Source of the DNA: Lachnospiraceae bacterium
GTDB lineage: Bacteria; Bacillota; Clostridia; Lachnospirales; Lachnospiraceae
Length of the DNA: 64,000 bases
Assembly (NCBI GenBank): GCA_015056815.1
Contig: SVFN01000021.1
Location: forward strand, 18,766-82,765
Direction: 5' to 3'
Positions 25,192-37,200 of this stretch are shown here, piece after piece. The notes under the pieces are model-generated. The model searched no databases and was not told the DNA's origin. It saw only the letters and a list, made by a program, of their open reading frames with translations. A program made the position numbers and the translations under genes. Position 1 is the first letter of the stretch, and each line of letters begins with the position of its first letter.

Positions 25192-28100
25192 TTACTTTAC
25201 GCTGACTGTTACTTTCGCCGTCTTTTTGCCCATCTTCAAGGCTACCTTCATGGTACCTTTTTTCTTCTTCGCTGTCTTGATCTTCACCTTAACAGTCTTT
25301 GCAGACACAGTTGTTTTGACCACTTTCGCCTTCTTTGCCGCTTTTCCGGACAGCTTCACGATCGGCTCATCCGTCGGTTTGGCGGATTTATCCTGTGCCG
25401 TAACCTTAAAGGTCAGTACCACTGTCTTACCCGCTTTCACACTTACTTTCTTCTTTTTCGCCTTCAGTGTTTTCACCGGGTTCGCTTTGATATTCGGTGT
25501 TACCGTTTTGCCCGTTCCGGCTCCGCTCGTGGCTGCCTTGACGGAAACAGCCGCATAACCGTGAGATTTTCCTCTGGCTACCATGTCAGCGATCTCTGCC
25601 ATATAAGCTTCCTGATCCGTCACCGTATTATAATAGAACATAACGGCCAGATCCGTATTTACCAGTATGGATTTACCTGCGATTTCCTGGTTCTCACCAT
25701 ATACCGCAAAGTCTCCGTTTCTGTCAAAAAATACCATGGTTGCTTTCTTTTCATAATTCGGCGCAAACTGGAAGGTCTGTGATCTGGCATTTGCCGTATA
25801 ATAGCCTTTAATGTCACAGTCTTCGGTCTCTTTTCCGTTTATCACTGCTCTGTTTCCGTAGCGGTATGCCTTCGGCAGTACGTTGAGCACCTTCGGTGTC
25901 TTAATGGAATAAAGTGTGTAACTTACCGATTCTGCAATCCTGCCGTCTTCGTATGCCACACAGATATATCTGGAACTCTCGATATCATTCTGGAGCTTTC
26001 CATCTCCCGGAACCACATTCTTTACGGTCGGTGCCCTGAAGGAATATTCAAGTCCTGTCTTTCCTTCCACCTTTTTGTACTGGAACGTTTCGCTTTGGAC
26101 AAACCATTGATATTGTCTGCCTGCATTTTTCTTCTGATCGGTCACGACCAGTTTGATCGGTGCATTTTCAAGTGCAAAGCCTGTCTGCTCTGCTGCCGCT
26201 TCAGACAGTCTGCGGTTTCCTGCCGGATTCACACCATAGCAAGGCGTCTCGGAATCCACAAACGCTCCCATGCTGGCAACCAGCATCGTACGTCCGTCAT
26301 CTGCTTTTTCCTTTGTAAAATTCACATGGTATTCGATTGTCCGGAAGGGTGCCAGGATCACACATTTGTAATCGCCTCTGGTCATCTCATCCAGCTCTTG
26401 ATCCGCCAGATCATCATCCAACAGATCTTCTTCTGTCACAGTCGGGTTCAGACTTTGTCCGTTCTCTCCCTGTATTTCAATATATCTTCTTTGTACCTGA
26501 TCATAATGATACCATTGATAGGTAAGCTGCTTTGCACTGGTTCTCACATCCGGTTTCAGGGTAACTCTTGTTCCGACAGTACTCTGCCTGTGCTCTGTAT
26601 AAGAATTTTTGTTCTTCTCTCTGGGCGTCAGCACTCCGATCGTTCCATCCGCTTCTGTCTCTACCAGATTCAGGAATTCATCGGGCGGAAGCAGTAAAAA
26701 TAGTACCGTTTCTTCGTCCACTCCCGCTTTTACGGTACAACCGTACATACCATAATCGCTTTCCTTAATATCACTGATCGTATAACTGTTTGAGACCGCT
26801 TCCGGAATTCGTTTTCCTTTCCCCGCCATCATACTGTCAAACCACTGGTACGTGATCTCATATCCGGGATCTGCCGATGCATCTACTGCAAAGGTTACCT
26901 GTCCTCCCACATCTTTTTGCTCGATGTAGCAGCATCTGTTGTCCGGTCCCATCGGAAGGACCGTATGATTCAGCTTCAGGTTCGCCGTTTTATATAACGT
27001 AATGTTCTTATATGTTGTACTGTCACCGCAGGTGGCTTTAATGCGGTATTGTGCAAAATCGCTCTCTTTCAGATCTCGCAACAGATAAGATGCTTTTGTC
27101 GCGCCATAAATCGCCTGATATTTTCCATCGCTATATTTAAACCACTGATAGGTAACCGGCTCTTTTGAATCCGTGACCACCGATACCAAAAGTTCAGCCT
27201 CTCCTCCGAGAGTTGCCGCGATCTTCTCCTTGCCTTCCAGTGTGATCACCGGATCCTTTTCATATGCAAAAAGGTGAAAGATCGTCCTTACTTCCTCTCC
27301 GTTCTGATCACAGGGTGTGATCATATGTCCTTCCCCATCGTAAACTGTCAATTCGTATACACCAAAGTCTTCTTCGGAAAGAGCCGAAATTTCCAATACC
27401 GGACGAGTCTTCTCCAGAATTCTCTCTGTTTCAATCTCTTCTTCATAAGCCTTCTGTTCGATAAAGGTCCACCGATAGGTATAAGAAGACTGATTCAAAG
27501 CCGAAGGCGAAATTCCAAAGCGAACACTGTCTCCTATACGGTTTCTGCCATCATTGTCAGCTTCTCCGTACTCTGAAACCGCTTCAAAGGAATCTGCTGT
27601 TTCCTCCCAGATCCTTGCGACCTGGATCGTGACCGATCCCTGCGAAAGCACATAATCATCCTTCGTATACGTCCAAATACACAAATACTTCCCAAAAGAG
27701 TCCTCTTCCAGCTTTTGCAGGTTCAAAGTCGGTTTTACAGCTCCTTCTATTCTGAGTGCAGTTTTTTCCGTCTCACCTTTATACCACTGATAACTGAAGG
27801 ATCCTCCGGCTGTCTCGGCCGAAGCAACGACGTTTAGCACAGCGGATTCTCCCAGTCTCTTATCGATCACAGTAACCCCGTTTTGGGCGGTTACAACATT
27901 GGTCAGTGCTTCATTATTCACGTCAAAACGTCTGATCTCCGATTTGCCTCGTGTATTGCTGACTCTGCAATAATACTGGGTAAAATCTTTTTCTGTCAGT
28001 CGTAGCGTTAAGCTTGCCGTATTCTCGCCTTCGAGCTTTACTTCCTGTCCGAAGGTCTTGCTCTTCGTATTCCGATCTATACGATACCAGCTATAAGAAA

Positions 28101-31100
28101 GCTGATCGTCTGTCTCTGAAGAAGCCTGAACGGAAAGGACCGCCGTTTCGCCCACTTTCTTTGTCATGATAACATCTACTTCCGGCTCCGAAATGATAAT
28201 GCCGGTATTCTCTGCCACCGTAAACGTAAGCGTACCCTCTCCGATCGTTTCCTTCGAAGAGATCGTCTCCGCTTTGATCATACAGCTGTAAGTACCAAAA
28301 TGTCTGACATCTACCTTAGGGATCGTATATTCCTCCGCGGTCGCGTTCTCCAACTTTTCTCCCTTTAAATACCATTGATAGCTGACCGCCACGTCGGAGG
28401 TGTCACCTGTAAATTGTGCCTTCACACCCATTTTCACACGGTCGCCGAGCTTTACGCGAAATTCACCGGGCGTCGTACGATACAGATTATTAAGCTCCGC
28501 CTTTTCCTGCGCCTGCAGCGAGATCTCATATTCCTTGATTATTTCCTCTGCTTCCGTAAGCGGTGCCTCACTGTTTTTTCTGCCCGGGAATATCTTTACC
28601 CGATAGGTTTCCTCCTGACTGATCTTTCCGGTCTCGCAGGTATTATCGGAAGAAATCTCTTTCAGATCCTTCCATTCATATTCATACTCTTTCTTTGCAG
28701 CATTCCAGATCTTTTCGCCGCTCTCATCCAGCTTATATTCCTTTTTCTGCCATTGATAGAGCACCTGATAGCCCGGATCTACTCCGTATTTCGGTGAAAC
28801 AAGGGTTATCGCAGTTTCTTTTGCAACCGTGATCTTATTATCCGACTTGCCTGCTGCATATACCTCCGTAAAATGCCATACCTCAGCAATATCCAGAGAC
28901 TCCTCAAATTCCTTTACGTATTCTTCCGGTCCCGTGATCTTAACCTGACATTTAAACATATGGGCGGCATCCATACCCAGCAGTCCATAAACCGTATAAT
29001 ACTGTTTGCCTGCCGCAGTATCAAATCCATAAGCAAAGTCATCATTGGTCAGTTGATACCCCATTAACCCTGCCTGTGTCTGACCTTCCATTTTCTCATA
29101 CTTTGCAATAATAGAATAATTCTTATCCTCCGCCGGTGCGCCCTCGGTTTCTGACGGCACTTGCAGATTGATGTTTTTTAAATGCTCCCAGTCCGTATAG
29201 GCTTCGTTTATGCCACCACTTTCCGGAAGATAATAATCATCCACCATCTGATAGACTCTTTTGTACCATTGATATTCTGTCGTATATCCTTCAGTCGCGA
29301 TCGGGATCTTTGCGTTTATGGTATCACCGACGCCAAGCTCCAGTGTCAGATTCTGATTTTCTTTTGTCCATGTTTCTGCAGTTTTATCAAAAAAGTACTT
29401 ATGGTCCACAACAGCCGCGGTATAGGTCGCTTCATAACACGGTGACGTTTCTCCGGAAATATATGCCGTTCCCACCAACTTATAGGTGCCAAGATCCTCA
29501 CTTGTGACCTTTTTCAGCGTAAGCTTTGTAGTCGTTTTTCCATCCAGAGCCGTGTTATTTTTATACCACTGCCATTTCACATCATAGCCGCCTGCGGTCT
29601 GCGCATCCGGCTCGAGTGTGAGATCCTGTCCGAGCGTGGCGCGCACACTGACACTGGGATCCTTTTGCAAAGTGCTTTTACCTGCAACGTAGAAAGCGAT
29701 CGGACTGACGTCCACAAGGCTGACATGGTATTCCTGTTCTTCTGTCCAGATCACATCTCCTAAACTTTTTCTGAGACCGATGCTGCAAAGATAATAGCCG
29801 TTCTGACTCGGTTTGCAGGTATTGCCTGCCGCAAGTTTTTCCCACTCAGCATCTTTTGCACTTCTGTAAAACCACTGTAAGCTTGTGGTATAATATCGAT
29901 CGCGATACACCTCTATGGGTGTAAATTTCGGCTCTACCAGACTTTCTCCCTTTTTCGCAACCGCTTCCCTGATCCCGTCTTTGGAGTCAAAGTTCCCCGG
30001 GATCTTCCAGTTTAAGATAATCTCCTTTGTCCCATCGATCTTTACGCCGTCGATCTTTGCATTTTCTCCAAAGAAAAGGAGATATTTATTTTCTCCGCTC
30101 GGATAAATCTTCGTTGCGACACCTGTCTCCTCATCCACTGCGTCCTCAACAAATGTCTTATACCCGATCGTACTCTTACCATTGGAACTGCTTAAAAACT
30201 CCTTATTCTTAAGAACCGTACCGTCTTCCTTCTGAACCGTCAGGTATGCCTGTGTAAGACTTGGTGTTCTGCTCTCTATTACCTTAGTAGCATCATACTC
30301 TGTACCTCGTACCTTCTTATACTGTAACGTCACATCCTCACCGTTATACCCGGTCGGGACATACAAAAGCCACCAGCTGTAAGTATCACCGTTTTCGACA
30401 ATATCCTGTGTCAGTTTTACCGTGCCGTAGTTTGACAGATCCTTATACGTGAAATAATCAGACCCAAAGAGCCAGTCGGTTCTCTCATCTCCATTTTCAT
30501 CTATATAGTTTCTGCCCACTTCAGCCATGCAGGAAACAGTCTCATGATTGTTGTTCACAATGGCTGTTTTTCCGTTTCCGATCTTAGTCGCGCCCAGCCA
30601 GTTGTACTGCACGACATAGTTTTCCTCATGCACTCCGTCGGCAAACACGACCGCCGGTGCATGCGCCACCATCTGATCACTGTCCGTAAAGGAAAAATAC
30701 ATACCTTCACTGTTCTCGGTTATCGTGGCAGCATTTTTCCAGCTTATGTCATCCATCTGCAGTCCGATGCGATATCCTTCCTCATAAGTATTCCCGTGTT
30801 CATCCTGATATTGCTTATCTGACGGGATCAAGATCTGCAGTGGTATCTCATTCGAACTGTTTCTGTATTTCTCATAAGGAAGTATATAGTTCTGTCCTTC
30901 CTTCACAAGCTCTGTATCGTCACTGCTATACAATTTTCCGGCGAAGGAAGCAGTGATGTTGGTTTCCGTCCCGCTCTCCCCGGCTTTTTTGTACACCATG
31001 ACCTTCAGATCTTCACCCTTGTAGGCAGAGTCTGCCCATTTCAGCCAGTAAGAATTCCCTGTATTATCTCCAAAACAAAATATCTTACTTAGATTCTCCG

Positions 31101-31197
31101 CTGCCCATGCTTTTTGTCCAAGCGGCATTGACGGTAGTACTGTAACCACCATGACCACTGCCAAAAACATTGCTAACAGCCTTTGCAGCTTCTTCAT
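25192..31197 (-). CDS. Giant secreted Ig-like repeat protein A with lysine-rich C-terminus
   Basis: 2001 aa. ATG 31197 follows AAGGAGGAAAAAGC. Signal peptide: MKKLQRLLAMFLAVVMVVTV with cleavage probably after QKAWAA. Residues ~35-500 are a unique N-terminal region. About eleven Ig-like repeats of ~100 residues follow, each marked by a Y-Q-W-Y/F core (for example VKWQWYKNN ~540, EYQWYKR ~645, SYQWYLKG ~940, TYQWFKYS ~1350, QYQWFVQS ~1695) and many by a G-x-Y-x-C/V strand. The last ~95 residues form a Lys/Val beta-rich domain (KAKKKKVSVKAGKTVVLTF) shared with the neighbour. No LPXTG motif, SLH domain or terminal membrane helix is seen. Probably a wall-bound adhesin or matrix protein; function unknown. 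Tandem paralogue of 31290-37397. Confidence 0.85.
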   Translation of the reverse strand: MKKLQRLLAMFLAVVMVVTVLPSMPLGQKAWAAENLSKIFCFGDNTGNSYWLKWADSAYKGEDLKVMVYKKAGESGTETNITASFAGKLYSSDDTELVKEGQNYILPYEKYRNSSNEIPLQILIPSDKQYQDEHGNTYEEGYRIGLQMDDISWKNAATITENSEGMYFSFTDSDQMVAHAPAVVFADGVHEENYVVQYNWLGATKIGNGKTAIVNNNHETVSCMAEVGRNYIDENGDERTDWLFGSDYFTYKDLSNYGTVKLTQDIVENGDTYSWWLLYVPTGYNGEDVTLQYKKVRGTEYDATKVIESRTPSLTQAYLTVQKEDGTVLKNKEFLSSSNGKSTIGYKTFVEDAVDEETGVATKIYPSGENKYLLFFGENAKIDGVKIDGTKEIILNWKIPGNFDSKDGIREAVAKKGESLVEPKFTPIEVYRDRYYTTSLQWFYRSAKDAEWEKLAAGNTCKPSQNGYYLCSIGLRKSLGDVIWTEEQEYHVSLVDVSPIAFYVAGKSTLQKDPSVSVRATLGQDLTLEPDAQTAGGYDVKWQWYKNNTALDGKTTTKLTLKKVTSEDLGTYKLVGTAYISGETSPCYEATYTAAVVDHKYFFDKTAETWTKENQNLTLELGVGDTINAKIPIATEGYTTEYQWYKRVYQMVDDYYLPESGGINEAYTDWEHLKNINLQVPSETEGAPAEDKNYSIIAKYEKMEGQTQAGLMGYQLTNDDFAYGFDTAAGKQYYTVYGLLGMDAAHMFKCQVKITGPEEYVKEFEESLDIAEVWHFTEVYAAGKSDNKITVAKETAITLVSPKYGVDPGYQVLYQWQKKEYKLDESGEKIWNAAKKEYEYEWKDLKEISSDNTCETGKISQEETYRVKIFPGRKNSEAPLTEAEEIIKEYEISLQAQEKAELNNLYRTTPGEFRVKLGDRVKMGVKAQFTGDTSDVAVSYQWYLKGEKLENATAEEYTIPKVDVRHFGTYSCMIKAETISSKETIGEGTLTFTVAENTGIIISEPEVDVIMTKKVGETAVLSVQASSETDDQLSYSWYRIDRNTKSKTFGQEVKLEGENTASLTLRLTEKDFTQYYCRVSNTRGKSEIRRFDVNNEALTNVVTAQNGVTVIDKRLGESAVLNVVASAETAGGSFSYQWYKGETEKTALRIEGAVKPTLNLQKLEEDSFGKYLCIWTYTKDDYVLSQGSVTIQVARIWEETADSFEAVSEYGEADNDGRNRIGDSVRFGISPSALNQSSYTYRWTFIEQKAYEEEIETERILEKTRPVLEISALSEEDFGVYELTVYDGEGHMITPCDQNGEEVRTIFHLFAYEKDPVITLEGKEKIAATLGGEAELLVSVVTDSKEPVTYQWFKYSDGKYQAIYGATKASYLLRDLKESDFAQYRIKATCGDSTTYKNITLYKTANLKLNHTVLPMGPDNRCCYIEQKDVGGQVTFAVDASADPGYEITYQWFDSMMAGKGKRIPEAVSNSYTISDIKESDYGMYGCTVKAGVDEETVLFLLLPPDEFLNLVETEADGTIGVLTPREKNKNSYTEHRQSTVGTRVTLKPDVRTSAKQLTYQWYHYDQVQRRYIEIQGENGQSLNPTVTEEDLLDDDLADQELDEMTRGDYKCVILAPFRTIEYHVNFTKEKADDGRTMLVASMGAFVDSETPCYGVNPAGNRRLSEAAAEQTGFALENAPIKLVVTDQKKNAGRQYQWFVQSETFQYKKVEGKTGLEYSFRAPTVKNVVPGDGKLQNDIESSRYICVAYEDGRIAESVSYTLYSIKTPKVLNVLPKAYRYGNRAVINGKETEDCDIKGYYTANARSQTFQFAPNYEKKATMVFFDRNGDFAVYGENQEIAGKSILVNTDLAVMFYYNTVTDQEAYMAEIADMVARGKSHGYAAVSVKAATSGAGTGKTVTPNIKANPVKTLKAKKKKVSVKAGKTVVLTFKVTAQDKSAKPTDEPIVKLSGKAAKKAKVVKTTVSAKTVKVKIKTAKKKKGTMKVALKMGKKTAKVTVSVK

Positions 31198-31231
31198 GCT
31201 TTTTCCTCCTTAAGAATTTTGTACTACATGA

Positions 31232-31282
31232 ATGGTTTGCAGGGCGTTCCCCGCTTATGCCGAGAACGCCCTTTTCAACCAT
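31232..31282 (-). terminator. Hairpin between the two giant surface-protein genes
   Basis: GGGCGTTC (31242-31249) pairs with GAACGCCC (31264-31271); outer bases ATGGTT and AACCAT extend the stem. On the minus strand it lacks a clear T run, so it may weaken rather than end transcription between the paralogues, which are only 92 bases apart. Confidence 0.4.
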
Positions 31283-31289
31283 CATTTAT

Positions 31290-34200
31290 TTACTTTACCG
31301 TAACTGTCACCGTTGCCTTCTTATTGCCCATAGTCAATTTGACTTTCATCGCGCCTGTTTTCTTCTTGTTTGTCTTGATCTTTACCTTTACCGTCTTTGC
31401 AGACACAGTTGTTTTGACCACTTTCGCCTTCTTGGCTGCCTTTCCGGACAGCTTCACGATCGGCTCATCCGTCGGTTTGGCGGATTTATCCTGTGCCGTA
31501 ACCTTAAAGGTCAATACGACTGTCTTACCTGCTTTCACACTGACTTTCTTATTTTTCGCCTTCAGCGTTTTCACCGGATTTTGCTTCAGATTCGGTGTAA
31601 CGGTTTTATTCGATACCGTTCCTCCTGCATTTGTAGCCGCCTTAACAGAAGCTGCCGCATAACCATGGGATTTGCCCTTGGCTACCATTTCTGCGATTTC
31701 TGCCATAGACGTTTCCGCCTCCCAAACGGTCTCAAAATAGAACATAACCGCCAGATCGGTATCAACCTTTATGCTCTTTCCCGCGATCTCCTGATTTGCT
31801 CCGTATACCGCAAAATTACCATTTCGGTCGAAGATGATCAGAGATGACTTCTTTTCATAGTTCGGTGCGAACTGGAAGGTCTGGGACTTTGCATTTGCCG
31901 TACAATATCCCTTGATATTATATTCACCGGTACTTTCTCCGTTTACGATCGTCTCATTGCCGTACCGGTATGCCTTTGGCAGCTGATTTAACACCTCGGG
32001 TACCTTGATGGAATAAAGTGTATAGCAGACTCTATCCACAATCTTTCCCTTCTCGATCGCAGCACAGATATAGTTCGTTGACTGCATCTCGTTCTGTTTC
32101 CTGCCATCGCCCGGAACGGCTCTGTCTACCATCGGTGCTCGGAAGGAATACTCCGATCCGGTCATTCCTTCAATCTTTTTGTAGTTTTCTCCATTCTCTC
32201 CCACATACCACTGATACGTTCTGTCAGATCCTTTCTTGCGGTCTGTTACCACCAGCTTGATCGGAGCATTTTCCAATGCATAGCCTGTCAGGTCAGAAGC
32301 TGCACCTGATAATTTCCGGTTGCCGGCCGCTGTCATTCCGTAAGTATCCTCATCCACGAATGCTCCCATACTTGCAACCAACAGTTCGTCATCTTCTTCA
32401 CCCTGTGCATAGAATTTTGCCCGGTATTCGATCGTTCTGAATGAAGAAGAGATCACGCATTTATAATTGCCCGGGTTCCAATACAATTCCTCTTCAATCG
32501 GGATCAATTCTTCCCACGGAATAGCCGGTGCCGCCTTCTTTTCCAGATATCCATCCTTTTCGATGTCTTCCTCCGTCACGGTCACTTCCAGTGTTTTGCC
32601 GGTCTCTCCTGTCAGCTCCACATACTTGTTTTGGATCTTATCAAAACGATACCACTGATATTCTACCGCTTTTGCACTGGTGCGCACATCCGGTTTGAGT
32701 GTGATCTTGTCACCGGCTTTTACATAAAACCGCTCTGTATAATAATCCTTCTCATTTTCTTCTGTCAGTATTACAAGTTCTCCGTTTTCGTCCGTTCTTA
32801 CCAGATTGAGGAATTCATCCGTCTTTCCTAATGTGAAAGAAACTCTTTCCTCATCCGCGCCGGCCTTCACTACGCATTGGTAATCACCATAGTCTTCTTC
32901 ACCCACTGTTTTGATCTCATAATCCTTCGAAACGGCTCCCGGAATGCGTTCCAAATTCTCTTCTTCATCTAATCGATACCACTGATACGTTACCTCAAAC
33001 TCGGGATCTGCCGAAGCATCAACCGTAAAGGTAACAGGATCGCCCGGATTCTTTTTCTCGTAATAGCGATACTCTCCGTCCGTAGGGAGTACTGTATGGT
33101 TCACGTTCAGATTTGCTGTCTTATATACGTTGATGTACTTTCTTGCAGAGCTATCCCCGCATCTGACCATAACACAATACCCTGTGAAATCATTTTCTTT
33201 CAGGCTGTTTAACGGATAAGTGGAAGCTGTCGCTTTGTAAATCGCCTCATAACCGTCCCCTATGTACTTATACCACTGATAAGTGATCGGCTCTGTCGAA
33301 TCTGCAGACGCAGATACCGAAAGCGTCAGATCCTCACCCGGCTTCGCTTTGATCTCTTCTTCATGCTCATCCAGTGTCAGCTTCGGAGATTTCACATATT
33401 CAGAAAGATTGAATGTGGTCTTGATCCTCTTTCCGTTCTTATCATACGGATTTACCGCCTTCCCGTCCTTGTCATAGATACTGAGATAGTATGTCCCGAA
33501 ATCCTCTTTGGAAAGGGAAGAAATCTCAAACACAGAGTTCGTATTATCCAACCGTCTCGGTGTGCCACCGATCACTATGTCTATATCCGGGAAAAATATC
33601 TCTTTCTCCCCCGCCGGTATAGCGGAAATCATTCCCGGCACAGCCGGCTCGGCTATGATTGCTTTCTTACCGCCTTCGAAAGGAACGCCGGTTTCCATAT
33701 AGTACCACTCATAGGTATAAGCAGACCGGTTTCCTTCTGCAGGCATAACGCCGAATCTCACATGATCTCCGATACGGTTTCTGCCTCCATTGGATGCTTC
33801 TCCGTATTCCGTAACACTTTCAAAGATATCCGTTACTTTTTCCGCGATCCTGTTGATCGTAAAGGTAACGGTTCCCGTTGCAAGTACCCGGTCATCCTTT
33901 ACATACTTCCAATCACACTGGTAATCATCAAACTGGTCTTCCTCCAGCTTTTCAAATGAGAGAACCGGTTTCGTAGCTCCTCCGATCTTAAGCAGCTCCT
34001 CATCCTCTTCTCCTTTGTACCACTGGTAAGTAAACGTACCGCCATTGGTCTCTGCTGTGGAGACAACCGCCAGTTCTACCGAGTCACCCGGCTTTTTGTC
34101 AAACAACGTAACGCCGTTTTTCGCAGATACTGCATTGATCAGCTCCTCATTTAGCAGGGAGAATGTTCTGTTTTCATATTGACCGCGACTATTCATGACC

Positions 34201-37200
34201 CTGCAGTAATAATCCGTAAAATCGTTTTCACCCGGTGTGATCTCATATTTGGAAGTATTCTGTCCCACGATCTTCACCGTTTTGCCATAGTCTGCACTCT
34301 TGTTGTCACGCTCCGTGCGATACCAGCTGTAAGTAAGCTTCTCTCCATTTTCCGATTCTGCTACTACCTCAAGGGATATTTTCTCACCCACTTTTCCAAA
34401 CACTACAACATTACTGGTCGGTGAGGAAATCTTAATCCCTGTATTCTCTCTCACATAGAAACGGACCGTTTTGGAATCGATCACTTCTTCGGAAGCATCC
34501 ACCGCTGTCACTTTGCATTCATAGGTGCCAAAATGTCCGACGCCTACCTTGGAGATCGTATATTCCGCCTTCGATGCATTCTCCAGTTCCTCTCCGTTTA
34601 AGTACCACTGATAGAGGAGGGTATCCTCAGAAGAGTCTCTGCACAGTTTTGCTTCCACTCCCATTTTCACACTGTCGCCCAGCTTCACGCGCAACTGTGT
34701 ATTTGTGGTGGCAGACACTCTCTCAATGCCCTTTTTCTCATCTAATGAAATCTCATACGTATAAACAGCTTCCGCATCTCCAAGCGCAACATCACTGCCT
34801 GCGCGTGCCGGGAAAACAGTCACGCGATACTCACACGCTTCCTCGATCTTTTCAAGGCTCAGGGTATTACCGGTCGCCTCTTTCAGATCTTTCCACTCGT
34901 ATTCTTCCGGTGCCGTGTACTCTTTTTTCTGCCACTTATAAAGTACCTGATAGCCTTCCTCGATTCCGTATTGAGGAGCAACGATCGTCAGATCTGCCCC
35001 TTTTTGTACCTTCAGTTGACTCTCTGACTTTCCGGCTGTATAAAGCTCCGCGAAATCCCATGTTTCCTTGATATTCAGATATTTCTCAAATGTCTTTTCA
35101 TAATCTTGCGGACCGGTGATGGATACCCGGCACATAAACATGTACTGGTCCTCTATCTCTAAAAGCTCTTCGGTCGTAAATGTCTCTTTCTTTCCCGCAA
35201 TGTCAAAGGAGTGCAGGAAATCCTCTTCGCTGAGCTTGTACTGATTCAGACCTGCTCCGTTCTCACCTTTCATCAGCTCATACTTCGTCAGAATGTAATA
35301 GGTCTTTTCTCCGATCGGCGTACCGCCTTCTTCAGGCAGAATATCGCGATCAAAAGCTTTGATACATTCCCAGTCGGAATAATCCTCATTTACGACATTG
35401 ATGCCTTCCTTCTCATCGTAGCGGTAATAATCATCCACGATCATCCATTTTCTTGCGTACCACTGATACTCCGCCGTATATCCTTCTCTTGTCACAAGCG
35501 GGATCTGCTCCTTCACAGTATCTCCGATACTGCGGTATAATGTCAGTACATCTTTTGTCCCTGACCATGACGCTTCTCCATCCACCATTTTCTTTTCAAA
35601 GAAAAACGCGTCGTTCTTTTCTACCATTGCCGTGTAAGACGCCTGATAGCACGGTAAAGTCTCCCCTTCCAGATACGCCTCACCAATAAGCTTATACTCC
35701 GCAAAATCCTCGTCCGTCAGACTGTTTACGAAAAGCTTTGATCCGTTCTGACCATCCAGGATCTTTCCGTTCTTATACCACTGCCATTTGACAGTATATC
35801 CGTCAGCAATCTGCGCATCCGGTTCCAGTGTAAGACTCTGCCCGGCCGATGCATGGACAGTCTCTTCTATTGCCTGGCCATTTCCTTCTGTCCCGTAGAA
35901 TTTGATCGGGCTGACCTCTACCAGGCTAACATGATATTCCTGCTCATCGGTCCAGATCGGATTAGAATAGCCCTTAACCAGCCTGATCTGACACAGATAA
36001 TAACCGTTCTTGTCAGGCGCGCAGCTGTTAGAGGACGATTTTTTCTGCCATTCGCCATTCTTCGCACTTCTGTAGAACCATTGATAATATGTGGCATAAG
36101 AATTCGATGCAAATGCCTCGTAAGCAGTAAACTGCGGTACCGTAAGATACTCTGAGCTACGCGCAACGATTTCTCTTATACCCTCTTTTTTCTCTATTGT
36201 TCCCGGAAGCTCCCAGTTTAAGGTAATCTCCTTTACCCCGGTGATCACAGCATCGCCGATCTTAGCACCGTCGTTAAAGGAAAGAAAATACTTCTTTTCT
36301 CCCTGAGGATAAGCACTGGTTTCCCCTTTATTCTCAACGAAATTCCTATAAGGAATGCTGCTTTTTCCGTTCGTACTGTTTAAATATTCACTATCCCTTA
36401 AAACTTCCTCTTCTTCATTTTGAATCGTCAGATACACGTTGTTGAAAGTCGGCTGAAAACCGCTTACCGTTTTCTCCGGATCATATTCCGTACCTTCCGT
36501 CACCGCATAACGGAAGATCACATCTTCTCCATTGTAGTTATCCTTCGCATATAATAACCACCAGCTGTAAGTATTATCGTCCTTCTCAAACTCTGCCAGT
36601 TTTACGTTCTCATAAGCTGTCCGGTCTTTATAAACGGCATTCAGATTGGAGACCGCACTGTGATACCAGTTTTCTTCGCCGCTTTCGTCGATGAATTTCC
36701 TGTATACAGAAACACTGCAGGAAACCTGCGTATAATTTCTTCGAACAATGGCCTTCTTTCCATCCTCTATGCTCTGAGCTCCGTTCCAGATATAGATCAA
36801 CTTATAGTCATCAGGATCGACTCCGTTAGCAAAGATCACAGATGGAGCATTCACAACACCTCTGTCTTTGTCATCGATCGAGAAGGTATTTCCGTTCTCA
36901 CTCGCGTCTATCTTTGCAACACTTTGCATGTTAATATTCGTAACCTGTATATTAACATAGCTGCCCTCTCCCAGTTGATTTCCACCTGCATCCAGATAGT
37001 TCTGATCCGTTGGCACGTAGAGCTTTAACGGGATCATGTTCAGGTTCATGCTCGTATATCTCGCATAGGGAATAATAAACTTTTCTCCCTCTTTAGTCAG
37101 TTCATTATTATTGTTGTCATACAACTTCCCTGTAAAGGATCCGGTTATGTTTTCCTCCGTAAACTCTCCTTCTTCCACAGGTGTCTTTTTGTACAGCATA

